This document shows, piece by piece, positions 1-8,630 of a stretch of 64,000 bases of DNA. The translations under genes and the position numbers were made by a program. The notes below the pieces were generated by a model. The model was not told the origin of the DNA and did not search any database. It saw only the letters and a list, made by a program, of their open reading frames with translations. The stretch covers positions 124,001 through 188,000 of the forward strand of contig NZ_NFUR01000007.1 of assembly GCF_002127225.1 (NCBI RefSeq). Reading direction: 5' to 3'. Position 1 is the first letter of the stretch; each line of letters starts with the position of its first letter. The DNA is from Sphingomonas sp. IBVSS2. Its GTDB lineage: Bacteria; Pseudomonadota; Alphaproteobacteria; Sphingomonadales; Sphingomonadaceae.

Positions 1-839
1 ACGGCCATGCCGACATAGCGGCCGAGCGGCGTGAGGCCACGCTTCTCCGCCACCTTCTCCTCCATCAGCACGCTGGCCGAGGAGCCGTCCGACAGCTGCG
101 AAGCGTTGCCGGCGGTGACGGTGCCGTTCGGCAGCACCGGCTGGAGCGAGGCCAGGCCCTCGGCGGTCGTCTCGGGGCGGTTGCCCTCGTCCTTGGCGAG
201 CGTGATCTCCTTCTGGGAGACTTCCTTGGTCTCCTTGTTGACGACGTTCATCGTCGCGGTGACCGGCACGATCTCGTCGTCGAACTTGCCCGCGGCCTGC
301 GCGGCGGCGGTGCGCTGCTGCGACTGGAGGGCATATGCATCGCAGCGGTCGCGGCCGATGCCGTAGCGGGCGGCGACCACTTCGGCGGTCTGCAGCATCG
401 GCATGTAGATGTCGCCATGCATCGCGAGCAGCTCGCGATCGGGCTCGACGCGCATCTGCGGGGTCTGGACCAGGCTGATCGATTCGACGCCGCCGCCGAT
501 GGCGATGTCCATATTGTCGACGATGATCTCCTTGGCGGCGGTCGCGATGGCCATCAGGCCCGAGGCGCACTGGCGATCGACCGACATGCCGGCGACGGTG
601 ACGGGCAGGCCGGCGCGCAGCAGCGCGGTGCGGGCGATGTTGCCGGCCTGGCTGCCCTGCTGGAGCGCGGCGCCGAACACGACGTCCTGCACTTCCGCCG
701 GATCGATGCCGGCGCGCTCGACGGCGGCCTTGATCGAATGCGCGCCGAGCGTCGGCGCCGGCGTGGCGTTGAACGCACCGCGATAGGCGCGGCCGATGCC
801 GGTACGGGCAGTGGAGACGATGACTGCGGAGCGAGACAT
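1..839 (-). CDS. Acetyl-CoA acetyltransferase (thiolase family), 3' part cut by the window edge
   Basis: About 279 N-terminal residues of a thiolase are visible; the C-terminal third lies outside the window. The protein begins MSRSAVIVSTARTGIG, as thiolases do. The nucleophile cysteine sits in DRQCASGL (Cys91), the usual place. The family cleaves or condenses acyl-CoA thioesters in fatty-acid or polymer metabolism; which chain length it uses cannot be told. The start ATG lies 14 bases after the stop of the carboxymuconolactone-decarboxylase-like gene, so it is probably the third gene of a MaoC, CMD-like, thiolase operon. The distal His and Cys catalytic motifs cannot be checked here. Confidence 0.93.
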   Translation of the reverse strand, partial: MSRSAVIVSTARTGIGRAYRGAFNATPAPTLGAHSIKAAVERAGIDPAEVQDVVFGAALQQGSQAGNIARTALLRAGLPVTVAGMSVDRQCASGLMAIATAAKEIIVDNMDIAIGGGVESISLVQTPQMRVEPDRELLAMHGDIYMPMLQTAEVVAARYGIGRDRCDAYALQSQQRTAAAQAAGKFDDEIVPVTATMNVVNKETKEVSQKEITLAKDEGNRPETTAEGLASLQPVLPNGTVTAGNASQLSDGSSASVLMEEKVAEKRGLTPLGRYVGMA

Positions 840-853
840 GGACTTATTCTCCT

Positions 854-1405
854 TCAGGCGGCGGGAAAGCGTGCCGCTTGGGTTTCGAGGGGAAGATCGA
901 ACGCGCCGCAGATGAGCGCCACGCCGTGGTAGAAGGCAACGAGCTGGACGATTTCGAACGCCTGCTCGTCGCTGAAATGCGCCTTGAGGCCGGCCCAGGC
1001 GTCGCCGTCCAGCCGGCGATCGTCGAGCAAGGCGTCGACCGTGGCGAGGAGCACGCGCTCCTCCGGGCTCCATATCGCGGCGTCGGCAGGACCGTGCACG
1101 GTGGCGTGGAGCTGGGTCGTGTCCAGCTCTACGGCCGCCGCGAAAATCGCCGCATGGACGCCCCACTCATATTCGCAGCCGCACCGTGCCGTCGTGCGGT
1201 GGATGACGATCTCGCGCTGCCGAAGCGAGAGCGGGCTATCGCGGTCGAGCAGCGAGCCGGCCGAGAATTTCGTCCAGGCGCGATCGGATTTCGCCAGGGT
1301 GGTGAACAGCCGCAGCGGCTCGGCACCGCGCATCAGCACCTTCATCTGGGCATCGAACGCGGGGGGGAACGGCCTTTCGAGGGGAGCGATGCGGGGCGCG
1401 CTCAT
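854..1405 (-). CDS. Carboxymuconolactone decarboxylase (AhpD-like) family protein
   Basis: 183 residues. The core RTTARCGCEYEWGVHA (about residues 73-88) matches the AhpD/CMD helical fold, where a Cys and His cluster lies near a substrate pocket. Family members act in peroxide defence or on small ring compounds; the reaction here is unknown. An upstream in-frame ATG would add seven residues, but I chose the ATG that overlaps the preceding MaoC stop (ATGA, 1402-1405), which implies translational coupling. Its position between a hydratase and a thiolase suggests a role in acyl-CoA or aromatic breakdown. Confidence 0.85.
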   Translation of the reverse strand: MSAPRIAPLERPFPPAFDAQMKVLMRGAEPLRLFTTLAKSDRAWTKFSAGSLLDRDSPLSLRQREIVIHRTTARCGCEYEWGVHAAIFAAAVELDTTQLHATVHGPADAAIWSPEERVLLATVDALLDDRRLDGDAWAGLKAHFSDEQAFEIVQLVAFYHGVALICGAFDLPLETQAARFPAA

Positions 1406-1857
1406 ACATATACCAGCGCGATCCACTCGGCGATCAGCGCCGGCTTCGCCTCGCCTTCGATCTCGAGCGCATATTCCTGGACCTGTTCCCAGACACCGGG
1501 CTTGCGCTCGGTGAATTTCAGCAGCTTGAAACGGCCGCGGACGCGCTTGCCCGAGCGTACCGGCTGCATGAAGCGGACTTTGTTGCCGCCATAATTGACT
1601 CCCATTTTCGCGCCTTCGATCGCCGGCGCATCGGTGCGCGCGGCGAGCATCGGCATCAGCGAGAGCGTGAGGAAGCCATGGGCGATGGTGCCGCCGAACG
1701 GCGTCTGCGCGGCGCGGACGGGGTCGACATGGATGAACTGGTGGTCGCCGGTCGCCTCGGCGAACTGGTCGATCATCGCCTGGGTCACTTCCACCCAGTC
1801 GGAAACGCGTTCGGTGCCGATGCTCTCGGCCATCTGCTGCACGGTGATCGTCGCCAA
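1402..1857 (-). CDS. MaoC family (R)-enoyl-CoA hydratase/dehydratase
   Basis: 151 residues starting at a TTG preceded by GAGGA eight bases upstream; a later ATG would remove the first residues of the fold. The hydratase-2 motif is clear: ATGDHQFIHVDP followed by GGTIAHGFLTLSL (about residues 30-62), with the catalytic Asp and His. The family hydrates trans-2-enoyl-CoA in fatty-acid degradation or supplies monomers for polyhydroxyalkanoate. First gene of the apparent operon with the CMD-like protein and thiolase. The substrate is inferred only from context. Confidence 0.88.
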   Translation of the reverse strand: MATITVQQMAESIGTERVSDWVEVTQAMIDQFAEATGDHQFIHVDPVRAAQTPFGGTIAHGFLTLSLMPMLAARTDAPAIEGAKMGVNYGGNKVRFMQPVRSGKRVRGRFKLLKFTERKPGVWEQVQEYALEIEGEAKPALIAEWIALVYV

Positions 1858-2077
1858 GATAGCGGTCCTCTCGCCTGTTCTGCGCCCATCTAGTGGCGAG
1901 GCGGTGGCTCCCGCAAGCCTCAGCCGACCGGAAATTTGAAAGTCACGACTGACGTAGCGTCCGGCTGGGGACGGAACGTGGAGTCGACGCGGCGATGATG
2001 CAAACCCGATATTCGAAAATCCGAGCCTCCGAGTCGGTCCGGGCACGTAAGCGCCGCCATTCCCGAACCCGGGGCCG

Positions 2078-2455
2078 TCATCCGCCGCTATTGGCGTGGA
2101 GGATGTTGCCGTCCGGATCCTTGAACCAGATGGCACGGAAATCGCCGAGGATATGGACGCCGTCCTCCACCCGGTCGAAGCCGCCGGGATATTCCTCCAG
2201 CCTCACGCCCTTGGCCCGCAGGTCGGCGGCGATCGTCTTCAGGTCGTCATGCACGTCGAAGACGACCGCATTGGCCTGGTTGGTGCCGGCGAAGTCGCTG
2301 CGATAGACGTTGAGCAGCGTGGTGCCGGTGCGGAGCAGGAAGACCTCGCCATGATCCGCTGCCAGCGGCAGCCCGAGCGTCTGGGTATAGAAGGCCTTGG
2401 CGATGGCGATGTCCCGGCAGGGGAGGATCGCGTGGCTGCTATGGTCCTTGAGCAT
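2078..2455 (-). CDS. VOC superfamily (glyoxalase/dioxygenase fold) protein
   Basis: 125 residues. It starts MLKDHSSHAILPCRDIAIAK and shows the beta-alpha-beta-beta-beta layout of one VOC module, with IWFKDPDGNILHA near the C-terminus. VOC proteins bind a metal and act on small molecules (glyoxalase, dioxygenase, drug binding); nothing here fixes the substrate. I preferred the ATG with GGAG ten bases upstream over one ten codons earlier. It follows the MscS-type channel gene by 36 bases and probably shares its transcript. Confidence 0.85.
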   Translation of the reverse strand: MLKDHSSHAILPCRDIAIAKAFYTQTLGLPLAADHGEVFLLRTGTTLLNVYRSDFAGTNQANAVVFDVHDDLKTIAADLRAKGVRLEEYPGGFDRVEDGVHILGDFRAIWFKDPDGNILHANSGG

Positions 2456-2491
2456 GGGATATTCACTCCAGATCGTCACCGGCACGGGCGT

Positions 2492-3640
2492 TCAGGCCCT
2501 GGCTTCCTCGGGATAGGGCAGGATGAACTTGCCGCTGGGATCGGCGGTATAGCTGGTCTGGGTGGGATAGGGGATCGAGATGCCTTCCGCGGCGAACCGG
2601 CGCAGGATCGCGAACATGATCTTGTCGCGCACCAGCTGGGCGTGCGGCACGTCGTCGCCGGCCACGTCGAACTCGATCACGAAATCGATCGAACTGGCGC
2701 CGAACCCCTCGGTGCTCGCGCGCGAGAGCGTGCCGCCGGCCTGCTCGACGATTTCCCGGAACATCGCGGGCAGCGCCTCGAGCTTCTCGACCGGCGTTTC
2801 ATAGGCGACGCCGATCGGCAGCTTGGTGCGGGTATGGTGGCGCAGCGAGAGGTTCTCGATCAGCTTGTCGAGCAGCTGTTTGTTCGAGAAGACCAGCTCC
2901 TCGCCGATGAACGAGCGGATGCGCGTGCTCATCAGGCCGATGGACACGACCGTGCCGCTGTTGCGGTCGAAGCGGATCTTGTCGCCGACGCGGAAGGGGC
3001 GATCGAAGAGGATGGTCAGCGCGGCGAAGAGGTTGGCGAAGATGCCCTGCGCGGCGAGACCGATGGCGATGCCGCCGACGCCGAGGCCGGCGACCAGGCC
3101 GGTGACGTTCACGCCCAGATTGCCGAGCACCATCACCGTCGCGATGGCGAAGAGCACCACCGTGATCAGGATGCGGATGATGCCGAGCGCGCTGGCAAGG
3201 CCGGAGCCGTGATAATTGTCGGCCGTCGTCTTGCGCTCGATCGCGCCGAAGATCAGCTCGCGCAGCCAGATCGCGCATTGGAACGCAGCCGAGATGGTGA
3301 AGAGGAACTCGACCGTGCGCTCGACCATCTGGGGGGGATTGGCATAGCCGGTGACCAGCCGGATCGAGACCATCAGGATGAAGAAATTGCCGGTCTTGGC
3401 AACTGCGCGGCCGATGACCGCATACCAGTTGGCCACGCCCTCGCCCTTCTTGCACACCCGTGCGCCCCAGCCCTTGATCGCCTGGAGGAGGAAGAACACG
3501 GCAATGGCGATGCCGGTGGCGATCAGGATCTGGAGCCAGTGCGACTGGGCCCAGGCCCAGCTGTCGTTGGCGAAGGCCTCGGCCTGGATCTCGAGGTCGT
3601 CGCTCTGCGGGAAGCCGGTGGCGGTGCGGTTGATGATCAT
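2492..3640 (-). CDS. MscS-family mechanosensitive ion channel
   Basis: 382 residues. Several transmembrane segments fill residues 40-190, then the MscS pore helix and beta domain: GLVAGLGVGGIAIGLAAQ and ANLFAALTILFDRPFRVGDK, which is diagnostic. Such channels open under membrane tension and release solutes after osmotic downshock. Length is moderate, larger than E. coli MscS (286) because of extra N-terminal membrane helices. The start ATG overlaps the topoisomerase stop (ATGA at 3637-3640), so the two are probably co-translated even though their functions seem unrelated. Confidence 0.92.
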   Translation of the reverse strand: MIINRTATGFPQSDDLEIQAEAFANDSWAWAQSHWLQILIATGIAIAVFFLLQAIKGWGARVCKKGEGVANWYAVIGRAVAKTGNFFILMVSIRLVTGYANPPQMVERTVEFLFTISAAFQCAIWLRELIFGAIERKTTADNYHGSGLASALGIIRILITVVLFAIATVMVLGNLGVNVTGLVAGLGVGGIAIGLAAQGIFANLFAALTILFDRPFRVGDKIRFDRNSGTVVSIGLMSTRIRSFIGEELVFSNKQLLDKLIENLSLRHHTRTKLPIGVAYETPVEKLEALPAMFREIVEQAGGTLSRASTEGFGASSIDFVIEFDVAGDDVPHAQLVRDKIMFAILRRFAAEGISIPYPTQTSYTADPSGKFILPYPEEARA

Positions 3641-4656
3641 GCGGCCTTTCGGGGCTGTTGGTGCGCGGCGAGAGCGTCGAGAAAGGCGACCAGGCCGCGT
3701 TCGTAACGATTGAGCCAGCGCGTGGCGCGGGGCAAGTGGAGACCGGTGCGCCACGCCGCCTGGGCTTCGCGATCCTTGGCGAGATCGACGAGCGCGGGGT
3801 GGACATAGGATTTGCGGGCGATGGCGGGCGTGTTGCCCAGCGCTTCGGTCACCGGCTCGAGCATCGCCTTGAGGCCGAGAGGGTCGCGTGCCTCGGCCAG
3901 CGCGCGGAAGGCGAGCACGCTGGCGCCCCAGGTGCGGAAATGCTTGGCGGTGAAATCCTCGGCCATGGCCGCGCGGATATAGGCGTTGACGTCGGTCGAG
4001 GTGACCGGATGCGCCTCGCCGGCTTCGTCGAGCCAGCGGAACAGGTGCTGCCCGGGCAGGTCCTGGCATTTCCTGACGAACCGGCTGAGCGAGCCGTCGG
4101 TGATCGTCAGCACGCGCAGCTTGCCCGACTTGGCGCGGAACTGGAGGCGGAGCGTCTGCCCCTTCACCCGGGCGTGGCGCTTGCGGAGCGTGGTGGCGCC
4201 GAAGCTCCGGTTCGCCTGGACATATTGTTCGTTGCCCACCCGGATGCTGCCGAGATCGAGCAGGCGGACCACGGCGGCGACGGCCTTTTCCTTGCAGAGG
4301 CCGCGCAGGCCGAGATCGTGCGCCACCCGGGCGCGGAGCCTCGCCAGATGCGCGCCGAAATCGGCGCAGCGATCATATTTCGCGGCCTCCTGCGCCTCGC
4401 GGAAGGCGGCGTGGTAGCGATATTGCTTGCGGCCCTTCTCGTCATGGCCGGTCGCCTGGATATGGCCGTGCGGATCCGGGCAGAACCAGGCATCCGCATA
4501 GGCCGGGGGCAGGCCGATCGCGTTCAGCCGGTCGATCGTGCCGCGATCGGCGATGCGCATGCCGTCGCTGTCCCGATAGCCCCAGCCGTGGCGCACCTTG
4601 TGCCGGGTGATGCCGGGCTGCTGGTCGTCGACATAGACGATCTCGGGTTCGGGCAT
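3637..4656 (-). CDS. DNA topoisomerase IB (poxvirus-like type)
   Basis: 339 residues. The nucleophile tyrosine lies in ARKSYVHPALVDLAK near the C-terminus, the signature of the small bacterial and poxviral type IB enzymes. It is preceded by the catalytic Arg/Lys region around RKRHARVKGQTLRLQF and AEDFTAKHFRTWGASVLA. These enzymes relax supercoils through a 3'-phosphotyrosine link without ATP. AGGAGG lies just before the ATG and supports the start; longer readings run into sequence that belongs to the acyltransferase frame. It overlaps the MscS gene downstream by four bases. Confidence 0.93.
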   Translation of the reverse strand: MPEPEIVYVDDQQPGITRHKVRHGWGYRDSDGMRIADRGTIDRLNAIGLPPAYADAWFCPDPHGHIQATGHDEKGRKQYRYHAAFREAQEAAKYDRCADFGAHLARLRARVAHDLGLRGLCKEKAVAAVVRLLDLGSIRVGNEQYVQANRSFGATTLRKRHARVKGQTLRLQFRAKSGKLRVLTITDGSLSRFVRKCQDLPGQHLFRWLDEAGEAHPVTSTDVNAYIRAAMAEDFTAKHFRTWGASVLAFRALAEARDPLGLKAMLEPVTEALGNTPAIARKSYVHPALVDLAKDREAQAAWRTGLHLPRATRWLNRYERGLVAFLDALAAHQQPRKAA

Positions 4657-4715
4657 GGTCCTCCTCGCGATGCCCGGGTCAATGCGCGGCCCTTCGCTTC
4701 GTTCCGGAGGCGGGG

Positions 4716-5804
4716 CTAGGGCAGCGCCCGTTCCGGGGCGCCCCGGGGGAGCCCGGCGGCGTTCACCCAGCGCTGCGCCGGCCGCTCGACCAGATGGTAG
4801 AGCGCGATCGAAGCGAGCAGCACCAGCAGCAGGAATCCGCCGACCAGCGGCCAGGGCACGGCATGCTCGTTCTCGACAAAGGCGAGCTTGAAAGCGAACC
4901 AGAGGAGATAGTGGGAGAGATAGGTCGCGTAGCTGATCTCGCCGAGATAATGGATCCAGCCCGCCTCGAGCGGATTGCCGCGGCGCGCGGCGGTGAGCCC
5001 CAGGGCGAGCAGCAGGGCGGCGAAGGTGGCGGGCGCGGCGAAGGTCTCGGGCAGGCCCAGCGCCCAGCCGGCGGCCAGGGCGAGCGCGAGCGCGGCGGCG
5101 GCCAGCGCGGGCCCGCGCCACTGTTCGCGCCAGCGCAGCCACAGCGCGGCGATCGCGGTGCCGGCGGCGAACTCGATCACGCAGCGGACCAGGCCCAGGC
5201 TGGTGATTTCCTGGCCGAGCGCCCAGGCGCCGCGGCTGGCGAAGATCGCGTGGAGCAGGCCGAGCAGCGCGGCGATGGCGGCGATCACCGCCCAGCTCGG
5301 CACGCGCCGCCAGTCGATCGCGAGGGCGAGCAGCGGGAAGATCAGATAGGCGCCGAGCTCGCAGGAGATCGACCAGGCCGGGTCGTTCCAGGTCAGATGC
5401 TCGGTGAAGCCCCAGTTCTGGAGCAGCAGGACATGGAGCGGCAGCTCGTGCCAGGGGAACTGGTCGCTGCCCCGGCCGGTGAGTTCCAGCGCCGCGGCGA
5501 TCGCCACGCCCGTGCCGAGCATGAACAGATGGAGCGGCCAGACCCGGGCGACACGCCGCCGCAGGAAGCCGGGCACCGCGGCCGGCCCGCCGGCGCGGAT
5601 GCGCTCGCTCCAGGTCATCCAGATGACGAAGCCGGAGAGCAGGAAGAAGAAGTCGACCGCCAGATAGCCCTTGGCGAGCAGGTGCAGCTCCGGATCGGGC
5701 AGGCCCAGCGCGAAGCGGATGTGGAAGAACACCACGAACCAGGCCGCGATGCCGCGGACGCTGGTGAGGGCCCTGAGTTCGCCCCTGGCGCGTTCCTCCT
5801 TCAT
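4716..5804 (-). CDS. Acyltransferase 3 family membrane protein (OafA/YrhL-like)
   Basis: 362 residues, about ten membrane helices. TSVRGIAAWFVVFFHIRFA carries the conserved R and H of the family, and FFFLLSGFVIWMTW is the usual second motif. These proteins O-acetylate or otherwise acylate sugars of exopolysaccharide or LPS on the periplasmic side. The start ATG overlaps the stop of the O-ligase gene (ATGA, 5801-5804). With the ligase and the nearby glycosyltransferase this suggests modification of a surface polysaccharide. Confidence 0.9.
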   Translation of the reverse strand: MKEERARGELRALTSVRGIAAWFVVFFHIRFALGLPDPELHLLAKGYLAVDFFFLLSGFVIWMTWSERIRAGGPAAVPGFLRRRVARVWPLHLFMLGTGVAIAAALELTGRGSDQFPWHELPLHVLLLQNWGFTEHLTWNDPAWSISCELGAYLIFPLLALAIDWRRVPSWAVIAAIAALLGLLHAIFASRGAWALGQEITSLGLVRCVIEFAAGTAIAALWLRWREQWRGPALAAAALALALAAGWALGLPETFAAPATFAALLLALGLTAARRGNPLEAGWIHYLGEISYATYLSHYLLWFAFKLAFVENEHAVPWPLVGGFLLLVLLASIALYHLVERPAQRWVNAAGLPRGAPERALP

Positions 5805-7153
5805 GCCAGCGCCGGCCTTGCCTTGCGCAGCGGCCGCCAGCTCGCTTCCTCGCGCTTGCGGGCCATATAGGTGTCGAGCCCGATCTGGGCCCCGATCAGC
5901 ATGTAGACGAAGGGCTGGAAGGCGATGGCGATGAAGGTGGCGCCCAGCATGTAGACGATGTGCGCAGTCTGCAGCGCCGAGGCGAGCGGGGCGACCCATT
6001 CCTGGCCCGGATCGGGCTTGCGATAGCGCTGGCGCAGCACTTCCATGCGGAAGATGCCGAGCAGGTTGATCGTCAGCCACAGCGCCAGGCCGGGATAGCC
6101 CTGTTCGCCGAGCATCTCGAAATAGGCGCTGTGATAGGCGCGGGCCTTGTCCACTTCGAGGCTGCGGTCGACGGTCGCCTGGCCGGCGCCATCGCTCTCC
6201 ACGGCCACCTTCTCGTAGCGGATATGGTTCTGGCGATAGGCCTCGAACCCGCCGCCCATCGGATGGGTCTTGGCATAGTCGATCGTCCACTGCCACACGG
6301 CGAGGCGGGTGGAGGCCGAGGCGTCGGCCTTGTAGGTCTTGATCGTGCCCATGCGCTCGGTGAAGGCCGAGGGCAGGAAGGGCACGGCGACGAGGCCGAG
6401 GCAGCCCAGCGCGGCCAGATAGACGAACTTGCGCTTGGTATCGCGGAGCATCAGCAGCGCGACCAGCCCGATGCAGAGCAGGCCGGTGCGCGTCGAGGTG
6501 CCGACCGGGATCAGCAGGCAGGCGAAGATGAGGGCGATGCAGAACGTCTTCACTTTCCAGTCGGGCGGGAAAATGGTTCCGAAACGCATGAACCAGATGA
6601 TCAGCGGAACGATCGCGATCGCGACGGTGGAAATGGTCGAGCCTTCGTACAGGCCCGAATTGTTGGCGACCATCAGGTTCAGCTCGCCATAGCCGCCGCC
6701 CGAGCCGAGCGTCTTGATCCCGCCGACGATGATGATCGAGGCGGCGGAAAGGATCATGAAGAGCAGCAGGCTTTCGATGCGCAGCTTGGTGCGCAGCGTC
6801 AGCGGCAGGAAGGCGGCGAAGGCCAGGGCCTTCCACACCCAGTCCCATTTGTCCAAGGCCTCGACTTTGAAGTCGGCGTTCTTGGTGGTGTAGAAGCAAT
6901 AGGCGAGCAGCAGGACGATCATCAGCTGGCGCGGCGCGACGCGCACGTCGCGCTTGTCGTCCATCGCCAGCCAGCCGAGCACCGAGAGGCCCACCGCGAT
7001 CAGCGAGATCGGCACCGAGTTGAGCAGGAGATAGGTGAGCCGCTGCGGCGAGACGATGTCGATATAGGCGTAGACGAGCACGAAGAGGAACGGCTTGCGG
7101 AAGCCCATCCCGAAAAAGGCCAGCAGAAAGGCGACGAAGACGAGATCACGCAC
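5801..7153 (-). CDS. O-antigen ligase-like (Wzy/WaaL) membrane protein, exosortase-A-associated type
   Basis: 450 residues beginning at GTG. About ten to twelve membrane helices with a large periplasmic loop near residues 290-350; it opens MRDLVFVAFLLAFFGMGFRK, typical of the putative O-glycosylation ligases found beside exosortase A (XrtA) clusters. Proteins of this family join or polymerise lipid-linked glycans. No exosortase or PEP-CTERM protein is in the window, so the partner set may lie elsewhere or be absent. Its first eight bases overlap the end of a 50-residue membrane protein gene, and its end overlaps the acyltransferase. Confidence 0.85.
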   Translation of the reverse strand: MRDLVFVAFLLAFFGMGFRKPFLFVLVYAYIDIVSPQRLTYLLLNSVPISLIAVGLSVLGWLAMDDKRDVRVAPRQLMIVLLLAYCFYTTKNADFKVEALDKWDWVWKALAFAAFLPLTLRTKLRIESLLLFMILSAASIIIVGGIKTLGSGGGYGELNLMVANNSGLYEGSTISTVAIAIVPLIIWFMRFGTIFPPDWKVKTFCIALIFACLLIPVGTSTRTGLLCIGLVALLMLRDTKRKFVYLAALGCLGLVAVPFLPSAFTERMGTIKTYKADASASTRLAVWQWTIDYAKTHPMGGGFEAYRQNHIRYEKVAVESDGAGQATVDRSLEVDKARAYHSAYFEMLGEQGYPGLALWLTINLLGIFRMEVLRQRYRKPDPGQEWVAPLASALQTAHIVYMLGATFIAIAFQPFVYMLIGAQIGLDTYMARKREEASWRPLRKARPALA

Positions 7154-7298
7154 CGGGCTTGCCCCAGCGGCTGGGCTTGGCCTTGGACGGCTCGTCGCCG
7201 GGGCCGGGTTCGTGGTCGAGATCGGGGCGGCGCAGCAGCAGGAAGGCCGCGAGCAGCATCAGCCCGTGCGATATCGCGAGCGATAGATTGTCGATCAT
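7146..7298 (-). CDS. Small single-pass membrane protein upstream of the O-ligase
   Basis: 50 residues, MIDNLSLAISHGLMLLAAF onward, with one hydrophobic helix (residues 5-22) and a charged, proline-containing tail ending SRWGKPGA. It is the first gene of the leftward envelope run and overlaps the ligase gene by eight bases, which favours a real, coupled gene. No family recognised. It may stabilise the ligase or be a leader peptide gene; this is inference from position only. Confidence 0.6.
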   Translation of the reverse strand: MIDNLSLAISHGLMLLAAFLLLRRPDLDHEPGPGDEPSKAKPSRWGKPGA

Positions 7299-7385
7299 GT
7301 GCCCGTCGGCGCTCCTGCTTCGAAGCGCCGGTGTAGCGGGATGCGGTTGACGCGGCGTTAAGTGCTCCCGTGGCAATGGGCGGGC

Positions 7386-8630
7386 ATGCGGATCCTCCAT
7401 ATCCTCGATCACGGCCTGCCGCTGCACAGCGGCTATACCTTCCGGACCCGGGCGATCCTGAAGGCGCAGATGGCGCGTGGCTGGGAAGTCGCGGCGGTGA
7501 CCAGCCCGCGCCACGGCAAGTTCGACACCGACGAGGAGACGATCGACGGCATCCGCTTCTACCGGACGCCGCGGGTTAATTCCGGGCCGCCGGTGATCGG
7601 CGAACTGCGCGAAGTCGCGGCGTTCGCCAGGCGGATCGAAGCCGTGGCGCGCCAGTGGCGGCCGGACGTGCTCCACGCCCATTCGCCGGTGCTGGGGGCA
7701 ATGGCGGCGCAACGGGTGGCGGACAGGCTCGGCCTGCCGCTGGTCTATGAGATCCGCGCCTTCTGGGAAGACGCGGCCGTGGGCAACGGCACGGGGACCG
7801 AAGGCAGCTGGAAATACCGGGCGACTCGCTGGCTGGAAACCCGGGCGGTGCGCAGGGCCGATGCCGTCGCGGTGATCTGCGAGGGGCTGAAGAACGACCT
7901 GGTCGCCCGTGGCGGGATCGATCCGGGCAAGATCATGATCTCGCCCAACGGCGTGGACCTGGGCGTGTTCGGCGAACCTCTGCCTTACGACGGGGCCTTG
8001 GCAAGGGAGCTGGGGATCGACGGCGCCGAGACGATCGGCTTCATCGGCAGCTTCTACGATTATGAGGGGCTCGACGTGCTGCTCGAGGCGATGCCGGCAC
8101 TGGTTGCCGCGCGGCCGAAGATGCACCTGGTGCTCGTCGGCGGCGGACCGTGCGACGCGGCGCTGACGGCGCAGGCGGCGGCCTCGCCCGTCGCGGATCG
8201 CATCCATTTCGTCGGCCGGGTGCCGCACCAGCAGGTCGAGCGTTACTACAGCGTGATCGACGTGCTGGTCTATCCGCGCAAGCATATGCGCCTCACCGAC
8301 CTGGTGACGCCGCTGAAGCCGCTCGAGGCCATGGCCCAGCGCCGGCTGGTCGCGGCGTCCGACGTGGGCGGGCATCGCGAGCTGATCCGCGATGGCGATA
8401 CCGGGACATTGTTCAGGCCCGACGATCCCGTGGCGCTCGCACAGGCCGTGGCCCGGCTGTTCGCCGAGCGCGACGGATGGGAAGCCCGCCGCGCGCGCGG
8501 CCGTGCCTTTGTCGAGGCGGAGCGCAACTGGGCGACGAATGTCGGGCGTTATGACTCCGTTTACCAAAGACTCGCCAAAGTCGGGGCCATGGAAGACTCG
8601 TGGTCGCATACGCCCATGGTGAGCGCATGA
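7386..8630 (+). CDS. Family 4-type glycosyltransferase, exosortase-A-associated (Daro_2409-like)
   Basis: 414 residues, GT-B fold. The N-terminus MRILHILDHGLPLHSGYTFR is typical of the PEP-CTERM/exosortase-A-associated glycosyltransferases. The C-terminal donor domain has FIGSFYDYEGLDVLLEAMP and the GT4 pattern TPLKPLEAMAQRRLVAASDV, where the Glu binds the nucleotide sugar. It would add sugars to a lipid-linked exopolysaccharide in the cytoplasm. I chose the ATG that begins the conserved segment over a GTG eight codons upstream. It is divergent from the 50-residue gene and coupled (ATGA) to the Pro/Ala-rich protein. Confidence 0.88.
   Translation: MRILHILDHGLPLHSGYTFRTRAILKAQMARGWEVAAVTSPRHGKFDTDEETIDGIRFYRTPRVNSGPPVIGELREVAAFARRIEAVARQWRPDVLHAHSPVLGAMAAQRVADRLGLPLVYEIRAFWEDAAVGNGTGTEGSWKYRATRWLETRAVRRADAVAVICEGLKNDLVARGGIDPGKIMISPNGVDLGVFGEPLPYDGALARELGIDGAETIGFIGSFYDYEGLDVLLEAMPALVAARPKMHLVLVGGGPCDAALTAQAAASPVADRIHFVGRVPHQQVERYYSVIDVLVYPRKHMRLTDLVTPLKPLEAMAQRRLVAASDVGGHRELIRDGDTGTLFRPDDPVALAQAVARLFAERDGWEARRARGRAFVEAERNWATNVGRYDSVYQRLAKVGAMEDSWSHTPMVSA

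Noticed and set aside
2096..3706. A 536-residue plus-strand frame antisense to the VOC and MscS genes
   Set aside because: Antisense shadow without domain or ribosome site.
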